DNA of 6,973 bases from CAZBEA01 sp964519355 (GCA_964519355.1 CAZFJW010000057.1:1-6973); one strand, 5' to 3'; numbered from the stretch's first letter, positions 1 through 6,003 are shown. The notes: a model not told the origin generated them from the sequence alone. Numbers and translations: made by a program.

Positions 1-8
1 TTGGCCAT
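1..8 (-). CDS. start of a divergent gene, cut by the window edge
   Basis: Only the first eight bases (ATGGCCAA, read on the minus strand) lie inside the window, so the product cannot be named. The call rests entirely on the promoter just upstream (minus-strand TTGTCA, 17 bases, TATACT, 6 bases, ATG). That is the same arrangement seen before other genes of this window. The gene would be transcribed away from the DUF1704 gene. Confidence 0.3.
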
Positions 9-14
9 GTCTGT

Positions 15-43
15 AGTATAACCAGAGAAGTGAATGCTGACAA
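15..43 (-). promoter_or_regulatory. sigma-70-type promoter for the left-edge minus gene
   Basis: On the minus strand TTGTCA (38-43) is followed by a 17-base spacer and TATACT (15-20). The ATG begins 6 bases after the -10 box, so the expected transcription start falls on or next to the ATG (leaderless). No Shine-Dalgarno could fit. The -35 and -10 boxes each match five of six consensus bases. Confidence 0.5.
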
Positions 44-130
44 GAATTAATTTGCGAATTTGGGTGACTTTAGGAATGATTTAATTACACACGGGGAAAG
101 CTTCGTATAAATGATTTTTATCCCATAATA

Positions 131-139
131 TGGTATAAT
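131..139 (+). promoter_or_regulatory. extended -10 promoter, leaderless start of the DUF1704 gene
   Basis: TGG-TATAAT is a perfect -10 with the TGn extension. No recognisable -35 lies at 16-18 bases, which is common for extended -10 promoters. The ATG at 147 is 7 bases past the -10 box, so the mRNA should begin at the start codon. The rest of 1-146 holds only this promoter and the divergent one; I see no other gene in it. Confidence 0.6.
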
Positions 140-146
140 TTGAGCC

Positions 147-1853
147 ATGAGTTTGATTGAGTCTTCACCAAGGCCGATTCATATTACACAAAGTGAGCAA
201 GCAGCCAGATTTGATTCATGGCGGAATTTACATGTAGAGAACGCCTTTACTCCACCTGAAGATCCAATCTTTTCAGAATGGGAGCAAGTTATTCCTCGAG
301 ATAATTTTGGAGAAGTGGACGTAACAAAGGCAATACCAGGATTTGAAAAAGGTTTTAAAGATGCACTGGAGACAGGAACTGTCAGTGAATACGTTCAAAG
401 CACAGCAAATCCAAATTTTGACGGAATTTATGTAGTCAGAACCACAGATCTAGAAAGTGAGTCAGACATTCAAGTCAGGGATAATCACACGCCTTCCTCA
501 CTTGGGAGTATCGAACAAAGGCTTTTTGAATTCTTAAAAACTATTAGCACTGCTGATATGCCTGATGTTTACAAGATGGAATATCAAAGATCAATTGAAA
601 ACAAACACCTCCCCTTTATTCGAGCAGCGAAAAGATTAGGAGATGTAGAGTTCACTGCGAATTATAAAACTCCTACTCAGTGGAGAGAATTTATTGATCT
701 TCAAAAGTCCAGTGATTCAGGGACAATGGTTTTGAAATTTGAAGATCAAGCACGTGAGGCTCTCCGAATTGCCCGTGAAAGAAAAGACAAAGAAAGGCAA
801 GATGTTCCTGTTAAAAAAGCATTGGAATTCTGGAAATTTTCAGATAGAGAGAAAGAAAAAATTGGATTTGATGAAATTGATGATGCAAGTTTTGAATTAA
901 CAAACGCTCAAACTGTTGCGCTTTTCGAGATAGCATTGGACAGGCTTGAACTATCAGATAAAGGATGGAAAGTAGTTGTTCGGGAAAATGCGACAGCAGT
1001 TTCGTGCGAAACTCTTCCGCGTGAAATTCGTGTACCAGCGACAAGACAACTAAAAGGATGGGATGTACGCAACACTCCAGTTCACGAGCCATATCACGCT
1101 GTTCGCGGTGAAAATGGCAGGGTTCAAGGAATGAAAATGCTGCAGGAAGAAAGTGTAGATGATTATCTCAAGACTGAAGAAGGGTCGGCTGCAGTTGCAG
1201 AACTTGTATTTGGACAAAAATTTGGCGACGACAGACAGGTTGTATTTGCAGGTAGATACCTAGCAGTTGCAATGGCCATGAAGGCACAAATTGTAGATGG
1301 AGAAGTTCTTCCACAGCATTCTATTCAAGAAATTTATGACACTCTTGTCCAGGAAGGAATGACAGTCATCGATGCAAAGAATACTGTATGGAGGATATTT
1401 AGAGGGACAAGTTTGCAACAAAAAGGACTCTTGATACCAGTTAAGACAGAAAATGGTACAGAAATATTTCCTTCTGCAGAGTGTTTTCCTAAAGACGCAG
1501 CGTATTTTGAAGGACAGATGGAGGTATTTAATTGGATAAAGAAAAATATGCTTGTAGCTGAGGGCCAAAGAGCTGAGGTATTTACTGAGGCGCTTGATTT
1601 TTCTGACAAATTACTTGCCCGTGTTGGAAGGGCATCTGAAATTTATGGGATGAATATTCCAATTGACGAAGAAGACAATGTGAGGTACGAAGTTTTAGTT
1701 AAAAAAGGGCAGATGGTTCTTATCTCACTTCTAAACAAATTGGGACGAGGTAAAATGAGACTCGATTTTCTAGATAAAGATAGTGAATGGAGGAATTTAT
1801 TGGTAGATCAGGGCACAATAGATTTTTCAAAAATATTGGAACCTAAAGAATAA
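147..1853 (+). CDS. DUF1704 / MATCAP-like putative zinc carboxypeptidase
   Basis: This 568-residue protein has no signal peptide or membrane span and is probably cytoplasmic. Residues about 300-520 resemble the DUF1704 family, whose animal members (MATCAP) are metallo-carboxypeptidases that trim C-terminal tyrosine. The bacterial substrate is unknown. Visible marks are the zinc helix HEPYH (313-317) followed by VRGENG, a TEEG motif (343-346) whose glutamate is the likely third ligand, and a downstream block PKDAAYFEG like the family's conserved KDxxYxxG segment. The first 240 residues carry no motif I recognise; 200-240 is rich in charged helix. Animal MATCAP uses HExxxH, whereas this protein has the shorter HExxH with proline inside it. 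The ATG was chosen because a perfect extended -10 ends 7 bases before it. The gene stands alone and converges on a small minus-strand gene. Family assignment is fairly sure; the enzymatic activity is inferred. Confidence 0.75.
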   Translation: MSLIESSPRPIHITQSEQAARFDSWRNLHVENAFTPPEDPIFSEWEQVIPRDNFGEVDVTKAIPGFEKGFKDALETGTVSEYVQSTANPNFDGIYVVRTTDLESESDIQVRDNHTPSSLGSIEQRLFEFLKTISTADMPDVYKMEYQRSIENKHLPFIRAAKRLGDVEFTANYKTPTQWREFIDLQKSSDSGTMVLKFEDQAREALRIARERKDKERQDVPVKKALEFWKFSDREKEKIGFDEIDDASFELTNAQTVALFEIALDRLELSDKGWKVVVRENATAVSCETLPREIRVPATRQLKGWDVRNTPVHEPYHAVRGENGRVQGMKMLQEESVDDYLKTEEGSAAVAELVFGQKFGDDRQVVFAGRYLAVAMAMKAQIVDGEVLPQHSIQEIYDTLVQEGMTVIDAKNTVWRIFRGTSLQQKGLLIPVKTENGTEIFPSAECFPKDAAYFEGQMEVFNWIKKNMLVAEGQRAEVFTEALDFSDKLLARVGRASEIYGMNIPIDEEDNVRYEVLVKKGQMVLISLLNKLGRGKMRLDFLDKDSEWRNLLVDQGTIDFSKILEPKE

Positions 1854-1873
1854 ATTATCCCCAAAGGATAATT
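1853..1873. terminator. 8-bp hairpin at the junction of two convergent genes
   Basis: AATTATCC (1853-1860), loop CCAAA, and GGATAATT (1866-1873) form a perfect stem. It sits exactly where the DUF1704 gene and the minus-strand small gene end one base apart, so it could end transcripts from both sides. No T-run follows on the plus strand. On the minus strand the trailing sequence is only moderately T-rich. The stem also overlaps the last codons of the small gene. Confidence 0.35.
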
Positions 1874-1980
1874 GCACCAAATCCCAGTACCACTGCTGTT
1901 CCAACAAGAGAATAGAATCCCGCCCTCGTATGAAAGAAGAAATGATATTCCTTGTGAATGCTTTGTTTCTTTTTTGCCAT
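1855..1980 (-). CDS. 41-residue single-span membrane protein
   Basis: The start ATG is at 1980 and the TAA is at 1857-1855. The protein opens with a basic, polar tail (MAKKKQSIHKEY), then aromatics and histidines. Residues about 22-40 form one hydrophobic segment (FYSLVGTAVVLGFGAIILWG) ending right at the C-terminus. By the positive-inside rule the N-terminus should stay in the cytoplasm. I do not recognise the family. Support for its being real comes from the promoter: TTGACA, 17 bases, TGTAAT, then 6 bases to the ATG, the same leaderless spacing as its neighbours. It ends one base from the stop of the convergent DUF1704 gene. A longer frame overlaps it (minus, 2015 to 1827), but that frame reads through the promoter and makes an unremarkable peptide. 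Role unknown; possible uses include partner or anchor of a membrane complex. Confidence 0.6.
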   Translation of the reverse strand: MAKKKQSIHKEYHFFFHTRAGFYSLVGTAVVLGFGAIILWG

Positions 1981-1986
1981 ACATCC

Positions 1987-2015
1987 ATTACATAGTTTTT
2001 TGAATATTTTGTCAA
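1987..2015 (-). promoter_or_regulatory. near-consensus promoter of the 41-residue membrane protein
   Basis: Minus strand: TTGACA (2010-2015, perfect), 17-base spacer, TGTAAT (1987-1992, five of six). The ATG follows after 6 bases, predicting a leaderless mRNA. It is back-to-back with the Nudix promoter, with about 40 AT-rich bases between the two -35 boxes. Confidence 0.65.
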
Positions 2016-2054
2016 GGTTAGGTTTAATATGCATAAAATACTATCCTATAATTA

Positions 2055-2083
2055 TTGACTTTCAGTATGTTTTTTTGTATAAT
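2055..2083 (+). promoter_or_regulatory. promoter of the Nudix unit
   Basis: TTGACT (2055-2060), 17-base spacer, TATAAT (2078-2083). This is one of the strongest plus-strand promoters in the window. The expected start is near 2090, giving a leader of about 115 bases before the Nudix ATG, in contrast to the leaderless neighbours. The promoter lies in host-like AT-rich DNA just outside the GC-rich stretch. Confidence 0.65.
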
Positions 2084-2089
2084 TTACCC

Positions 2090-2206
2090 TTCGAAGTTAC
2101 CTCCGAAATTCGGTTTCGGAGTCCGCTTCAGATCGTTCACAAGCAGGAGGAAATAATCGTCTAGTTAAGACAGACAGTACCATCTAATCGACAAGTTAGT
2201 CTTGAG
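2090..2206 (+). promoter_or_regulatory. structured 5' leader with a distant AGGAGG
   Basis: An 8-bp hairpin CTCCGAAA / TTTCGGAG (2101-2108 with 2114-2121, loop TTCGG) lies at the front. A perfect AGGAGG is at 2145-2150, but no start codon sits at normal distance: the frame there reads ATC GTC TAG. The Nudix ATG is 56 bases on. A second stem, TTAAGAC (2165-2171) with GTCTTGA (2199-2205), ends one base before the ATG and would shorten the effective distance to about 15 bases. CCTCC at 2100-2104 can pair either within the first hairpin or with GGAGG at 2146-2150, so the two folds exclude each other. That could regulate ribosome access. No known riboswitch class is recognised. Confidence 0.4.
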
Positions 2207-3028
2207 ATGGAGCACGAAGTGTCAGGTGACAGTAGTTCCCAGGTGCCCAGCATGTTTGAGATCGACGGCCAGATCATTCCGATCCAGCCCGTTGACCACG
2301 AACGATCCCGCTGGGACTTCCGGTTCACCCTGACGGATGATGAGGCGAAAGCCGAGTTGATCCGTCGAATCCAGGCTTCGATGGGAGATCTCGAATCAAT
2401 CATCGACGCGACAGACCTGGTTCGTAATGCCGAGTTCGCAAATCGCGGACAAGGCTGGGCGGCCTTCTACGGCCTCTCGCTTTCGAGCCCGAACTACAAT
2501 CAAGCGCACTACTTCAACCGTGGTGGCGCTGTCATCGGCCTTTGTGCCGAAATCGAAGATGAGTGGCATGTTGCTGTTCTGGAACAGCGCCGACCGCTTC
2601 AAGACCGGGACAAGCCGATCGTAGAGTTCCCACGAGGACAGGCAAGCATGGAGTCTGGCATCCAGACTGCTGCTCGTCAACTCGTCGAGGAGACCGGTCT
2701 TGAGATCGAACCAGACCGGTTCATCTACCTTGGGTCCGGGAATCCCGACAACGCACTCATCTTGGGCCAGACCGTTCACATTTGGATGGTTGAACTCATG
2801 CAAGAGGAGCTTGTACGGGATGCCGATGGTGTCTGGAGAATTCGGGCAGACCTGAACAAGATGGAGGAGAAGAGCAGGCTCTGGGAGAACATCCTGGGAA
2901 CCAGGCTTATCCCGTTTGATCAGTTCACATCTGCTTCGTTCATGACTTCCGGACCGTTCTCCGAGATGCGCAAGCGCTTGGAGCAGAACACTCGCGAGAG
3001 CGCAGTGTCCGGTGATGTCACGGCATAG
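2207..3028 (+). CDS. Nudix hydrolase with extra N-terminal region
   Basis: This 273-residue protein belongs to the family that cleaves nucleoside diphosphates linked to another group X. The Nudix box runs from G144 to L165: G, then E149, then RQLVEETGL (157-165). It is one residue shorter than the classic pattern. It also has Q158 where REUxEE has its first glutamate, the residue acting as general base in MutT. E161 and E162, the usual metal ligands, are kept. The strand before the box (VIEFPRG-like, ending IVEFPRG at about 138-144) resembles ADP-ribose-type pyrophosphatases; the substrate cannot be fixed from this. Residues 1-100 form an unrecognised region, possibly a dimer or recognition domain. 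The ATG at 2207 is the only usable start after the in-frame TAG at 2162. Composition and codon use differ strongly from the neighbours. Fold assignment is secure; activity is uncertain. Confidence 0.85.
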   Translation: MEHEVSGDSSSQVPSMFEIDGQIIPIQPVDHERSRWDFRFTLTDDEAKAELIRRIQASMGDLESIIDATDLVRNAEFANRGQGWAAFYGLSLSSPNYNQAHYFNRGGAVIGLCAEIEDEWHVAVLEQRRPLQDRDKPIVEFPRGQASMESGIQTAARQLVEETGLEIEPDRFIYLGSGNPDNALILGQTVHIWMVELMQEELVRDADGVWRIRADLNKMEEKSRLWENILGTRLIPFDQFTSASFMTSGPFSEMRKRLEQNTRESAVSGDVTA

Positions 3029-3045
3029 ACGTCCTCCCGCTTCTA

Positions 3046-3082
3046 GGGGAAGGTCGGGTTCAAACCCCGGCCTTCCCCGCCA
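3046..3082 (+). other. tRNA-like minihelix (acceptor plus T-arm) with 3' GCCA
   Basis: GGGGAAGG (3046-3053) pairs with CCTTCCCC (3071-3078), and TCGGG (3054-3058) pairs with CCCGG (3066-3070). Together they make a continuous 13-bp stem with one U-G pair. The 7-base loop TTCAAAC (3059-3065) fits the T-loop rule TTCRANY, closed by the invariant G-C pair. Immediately after the stem comes GCCA, like a discriminator base plus CCA. The 8+5 split and G before CCA match bacterial selenocysteine tRNA, but the D-arm and anticodon arm are absent: the 5' acceptor strand abuts the T-stem directly. It begins 17 bases after the Nudix stop codon. Alternatives are a plain stabilising hairpin or factor-independent terminator; the following CATTTCCTTCTCTC is not a true T-run. 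Confidence 0.5.
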
Positions 3083-3097
3083 TTTCCTTCTCTCAAC

Positions 3098-3126
3098 TTT
3101 ACATTCAGCATCCCTTTTGATATACT
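3098..3126 (+). promoter_or_regulatory. promoter of fusA
   Basis: TTTACA (3098-3103, five of six), 17-base spacer, TATACT (3121-3126) with a TGA extended -10. The expected start is near 3133, giving a leader of about 28 bases without a Shine-Dalgarno. The ATG is 34 bases after the -10 box. Confidence 0.6.
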
Positions 3127-3133
3127 CATCTGT

Positions 3134-3157
3134 AACCCAGAACGGGTTTATTTTTTT
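3134..3157 (+). terminator. terminator-like hairpin and T-run inside the fusA leader
   Basis: AACCC (3134-3138), loop AGAAC, GGGTT (3144-3148), then TATTTTTTT. The shape is that of a short intrinsic terminator. It lies downstream of the fusA promoter and 3 bases before the ATG, so it could end read-through from the Nudix unit and also attenuate fusA itself. The stem is only 5 bp, so termination may be partial; alternatively the U-rich tract simply keeps the start region unstructured for ribosome entry. Confidence 0.4.
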
Positions 3158-3160
3158 GTT

Positions 3161-5323
3161 ATGGCACAGACAATTACAGTTACTAACACAGATCGCTCCA
3201 AGTTCCCATTGGATAGAATCCGAAATATCGGAATTATTGCCCACATCGATGCTGGGAAAACCACAACTACAGAGCGAATTCTTTATTACACAGGTCGTAC
3301 CTATAAAATTGGGGAAGTTCATGAGGGGGCAGCAACCATGGACTGGATGGATCAAGAAAGAGAACGTGGAATTACAATTGTTTCTGCTGCAACTACAACT
3401 TTTTGGGTTCACACAGAAGATCTTAAAAAAGGCTTGGTAGATAACCAATATAGATTTAACATAATTGATACCCCTGGTCACGTTGACTTTACCGTTGAAG
3501 TAGAACGATCTCTTCGTGTTCTTGATGGAGCAGTTACAGTTCTTGATGCAGAAGAAGGTGTTCAGTCTCAGTCTGAAACTGTATGGCGCCAGGCAGACAA
3601 ATATCATGTACCCCGAATTTGTTTTATTAACAAAATGGATAAATTGGGTGCAGATTTTGATAAGACCGTTCAGTCAATTGTTGATAGGCTCGCAGCCAAT
3701 CCAGTACCACTGTGTATTCCAATTGGAGCAGAAAATGAATTCAAAGGAGTAATTGATGTACTTCACATGAGGACATACATTTGGAATGGTGAAGAACTTG
3801 GAGCATCTTACGAAACAAGCAATGAAATTCCTGAGAATATGAAGGATATAGTTGCCAAATACAGAGAGAATTTAATAGAAAAAATTGCAGAGACTGATGA
3901 TGTTCTGCTCGATAAGTATTTATCAGGTGAAGAACCAACAACAGAAGAACTTCAAAAAGCACTTCGAGCCGCAACAATTGCATATAAAATTGTTCCTGTT
4001 TATGCAGGTTCATCACTTCGAAATAAAGGTGTTCAGATGCTTTTGGATGGAGTTGTAGAATATCTTCCATCTCCTATGGATATTGGAAGTATAAAGGGTA
4101 AAAATCCAAAAACAGGGGAAGAAGAAGAAAGAAAACTAACGCCTGAAGAATCATTTACAGGTCTTGCTTTTAAAGTCCAGGTTGATCCACACGTCGGAAA
4201 AATTACATACTGCAGAATTTATTCAGGAAAACTGTCTTCAGGATCATATCTGTATAACTCGACAAAAGATGTGAGAGAACGTGTAGGACGACTACTTCTT
4301 ATGCATGCAAATGATAGAGAAGAAATTAAAGATGCATACGCAGGAGAAATTGTTGCAATCGTTGGGTTGAAAGAAACAATTACAGGAAATTCTGTATCCG
4401 ATGAAGCTCGTCCAATTGTTCTTGAAGAAATTACTTTCCCAGAGCCAGTTATCTCACTTGCAATTGAACCTAAGACAAAAAATGATCAAGAAAAATTAGG
4501 AGAGGCTATGAAACGTCTCATGGAAGAAGATCCAACTTTCAGAGTTAAATCAAATCACGAAACAGGTCAAACGATCATTTCAGGAATGGGAGAACTTCAG
4601 CTTGAAATTATGGTAGAGCGTATGAAAAGAGAATTTAAAGTTGAGGCAAATGTTGGTGCTCCTCAGGTTGCATACAAAGAAACAATTTCCAAGCCAGCCG
4701 AGGCTGAGGGTAAGTATATTCGTCAGACCGGAGGAAAAGGACAGTATGGTCACGTTGTTATTAAAATTGAACCACTCGAGCGTGGAGTTGGATACGAATT
4801 TGTGAATATGATTAAAGGTGGAGCAATTCCACAAGAATTTATTGGACCAGCTGAAAAAGGTATGGTTGAAGCACTTGAAAATGGAATTCTTCTCGGATAT
4901 CCAGTAACTGATCTTAAAATTACACTTTTTGATGGATCGTTCCATGATGTTGATTCCTCAGAAATGTCATTCAAGATCGCAGGATCTATGGCAATTCAAG
5001 CAGCAGCTAAGAAAGCAGACCTTAAATTATTAGAGCCTATCATGTTAGTTGAAGTTACAACTCCTGAAGAATTTATGGGAGATGTCATTGGAGATCTTTC
5101 ATCAAAAAGAGCACAAATTTTGGGAACAGAAGATCGTGGGAATTCAAAGATTATCAAGGCTCATGTTCCACTTGGTGAAATATCAGGATATACAACACAG
5201 CTCAGGTCTATGACACAAGGCCGAGCAACGCCGTATGTTGAGCCATCACATTACGAAGAAGTTCCACAAAACATTGTAGCTGGCATGCTTGCCAAGTCCA
5301 CATTTACCGGTAGACAAGAATAG
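3161..5323 (+). CDS. fusA: translation elongation factor G
   Basis: This 720-residue cytoplasmic GTPase moves tRNAs and mRNA through the ribosome after peptide bond formation and also helps split ribosomes with RRF. All five G motifs are visible: AHIDAGKT (27-34), RGITI with the switch-I threonine (69-73), DTPGH (103-107), NKMD (157-160) and the GSS motif near 283. The domain IV tip, SFHDVDSSEM around residue 595, is intact, as is the C-terminal domain ending in SHYEEVP. The length is slightly above the usual 690-710; part of this comes from a short insertion before DTPGH (TEDLKKGLVDNQ). It is a single-unit gene: no rpsL, rpsG or tuf is beside it, unlike the classic str operon. It has its own promoter, no Shine-Dalgarno, and a hairpin in its leader. 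The identity is certain. The protein looks fully functional and is the best phylogenetic marker of the window. Confidence 0.98.
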   Translation: MAQTITVTNTDRSKFPLDRIRNIGIIAHIDAGKTTTTERILYYTGRTYKIGEVHEGAATMDWMDQERERGITIVSAATTTFWVHTEDLKKGLVDNQYRFNIIDTPGHVDFTVEVERSLRVLDGAVTVLDAEEGVQSQSETVWRQADKYHVPRICFINKMDKLGADFDKTVQSIVDRLAANPVPLCIPIGAENEFKGVIDVLHMRTYIWNGEELGASYETSNEIPENMKDIVAKYRENLIEKIAETDDVLLDKYLSGEEPTTEELQKALRAATIAYKIVPVYAGSSLRNKGVQMLLDGVVEYLPSPMDIGSIKGKNPKTGEEEERKLTPEESFTGLAFKVQVDPHVGKITYCRIYSGKLSSGSYLYNSTKDVRERVGRLLLMHANDREEIKDAYAGEIVAIVGLKETITGNSVSDEARPIVLEEITFPEPVISLAIEPKTKNDQEKLGEAMKRLMEEDPTFRVKSNHETGQTIISGMGELQLEIMVERMKREFKVEANVGAPQVAYKETISKPAEAEGKYIRQTGGKGQYGHVVIKIEPLERGVGYEFVNMIKGGAIPQEFIGPAEKGMVEALENGILLGYPVTDLKITLFDGSFHDVDSSEMSFKIAGSMAIQAAAKKADLKLLEPIMLVEVTTPEEFMGDVIGDLSSKRAQILGTEDRGNSKIIKAHVPLGEISGYTTQLRSMTQGRATPYVEPSHYEEVPQNIVAGMLAKSTFTGRQE

Positions 5324-5333
5324 GTCCTACCAT

Positions 5334-5362
5334 TTTACTTATAGGATACTTTTTGTTATAAT
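5334..5362 (+). promoter_or_regulatory. extended -10 promoter of the kinase-like gene
   Basis: TTTACT (5334-5339), 17-base spacer, TGT-TATAAT (-10 at 5357-5362, perfect). The ATG is 8 bases further, so the mRNA should be leaderless or carry one or two extra bases. The promoter occupies most of the 47-base gap after fusA. Confidence 0.6.
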
Positions 5363-5370
5363 TTCCACCT

Positions 5371-6003
5371 ATGAATAAGTTTGAGCAGGGCATAACTCCT
5401 GAGGGCGGAGAATTACCCCCAATTACACATCCCCATTTTGTATTACTTCTTGGTGTTTCTGGCGTGGGTAAATCAACACTGCTTCATGAGCTGCACCAGA
5501 GAGATCCGAGGCTAGAACTCAATACTGTGTGGACAAATCGTGGTTCAAGAGAAGGAGATGTTGGGCGAAAACACCTGCCTGACCATGCAATTGATGTGCT
5601 TGGCAGGAATGGGTTTATATTGACTGACAGTCCTGCGTATGGGAATAGGTATGTCATAAGACGGGATGAGGTAGAGAGAACACTTGCCGGTAACAGAGTT
5701 CCTATGCAGGATTACCCTATCTCTCTGGTTCCAGAAATACAAGAGACAGGAATTCCAGTTCTGAGTGTTTATGTTGCGCCTCCTGGAATTGCAGAATGGA
5801 GACAAAGACTCTCTTCTGACGGAAGAGATGCAGACGGAAGCAGGTTCGCAATTGGCCTGCAGGAACTAAAAAAACTCTCAGCAACTGGATATCAGGATCC
5901 TCGGATAGATGAGGTTATTATTAATGATAGACTTGAAATTGCAGTACCTAGGCTTCAGAGTCTTATATATAGACATGTATCAAAGCCTCCAATTTTAAGA
6001 TAA
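5371..6003 (+). CDS. guanylate-kinase-like P-loop protein
   Basis: The protein has 210 residues, the usual size for guanylate kinase, which phosphorylates GMP to GDP with ATP. The Walker A loop GVSGVGKST is at 28-36. A TNRGSREGD stretch (55-63) matches the GMP-binding TTRxxRxGE motif, and YGNRY (90-94) sits where the enzyme has GNYYG. Later VYVAPP (about 133-138) matches the strand before the lid helix, WRQRL follows, and IINDRLE near the end matches the family's VVNDxLE. Differences matter: the glutamate of the FLEHA-type GMP contact is replaced (FILTD, 82-86), and the DxQG block is not recognisable. It may therefore be a diverged relative with another nucleotide or non-nucleotide substrate rather than the housekeeping Gmk. 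The first 20 residues are a non-conserved tail. The ATG fits the leaderless promoter. The citrate-lyase gene starts 19 bases on. Confidence 0.7.
   Translation: MNKFEQGITPEGGELPPITHPHFVLLLGVSGVGKSTLLHELHQRDPRLELNTVWTNRGSREGDVGRKHLPDHAIDVLGRNGFILTDSPAYGNRYVIRRDEVERTLAGNRVPMQDYPISLVPEIQETGIPVLSVYVAPPGIAEWRQRLSSDGRDADGSRFAIGLQELKKLSATGYQDPRIDEVIINDRLEIAVPRLQSLIYRHVSKPPILR

Larger units (their letters stand above)
2090..3085 (+). other. GC-rich cassette, probably acquired
   Basis: This stretch, with leader, Nudix gene and 3' hairpin, is markedly richer in G+C than everything around it. By hand count, codons 18-49 of the Nudix gene end in G or C in 25 of 32 cases, against 11 of 32 for codons 30-61 of fusA. 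The rich composition starts just after the promoter and stops just after the 3' hairpin. I find no flanking direct repeat, inverted repeat pair, integrase or transposase, so the route of entry is not shown. A chimeric assembly is unlikely but not excluded. Confidence 0.45.

Noticed and set aside
1827..2015. A 62-codon minus-strand frame overlapping the 41-residue gene
   Set aside because: It would begin inside the -35 region of the near-consensus promoter and gives no membrane span or motif; the 41-codon frame fits the promoter far better.
2150..2206. Integron attC-type recombination site near the Nudix leader (GTTAAGA, GTTAGTC)
   Set aside because: Neither sequence fits GTTRRRY, no matching RYYYAAC partner is present, and no integrase is in the window.
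2985..3082. A complete tRNA gene (for example tRNA-Sec) ending at the GCCA
   Set aside because: No second GGGGAAGG-like acceptor strand lies 75-100 bases upstream, and no D-arm or anticodon loop with U33 can be folded; that stretch encodes the Nudix C-terminus.
3012..3440. A 142-codon plus-strand frame overlapping the Nudix end and fusA
   Set aside because: It runs through the minihelix and promoter and then reads fusA out of frame, giving a composition typical of a shadow frame.
2396..3607. A 403-codon open frame on the minus strand across the Nudix gene and the start of fusA
   Set aside because: It lies opposite two certain genes and their intergenic DNA, has no recognisable domain or promoter, and is explained by the codon pattern of the plus-strand genes.
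5323..5355. Terminator after fusA (TCCTA / TAGGA stem, then TTTTT)
   Set aside because: The stem is only 5-6 bp with a 12-base loop and low GC, and the T-run is part of the next promoter region; too weak to call.
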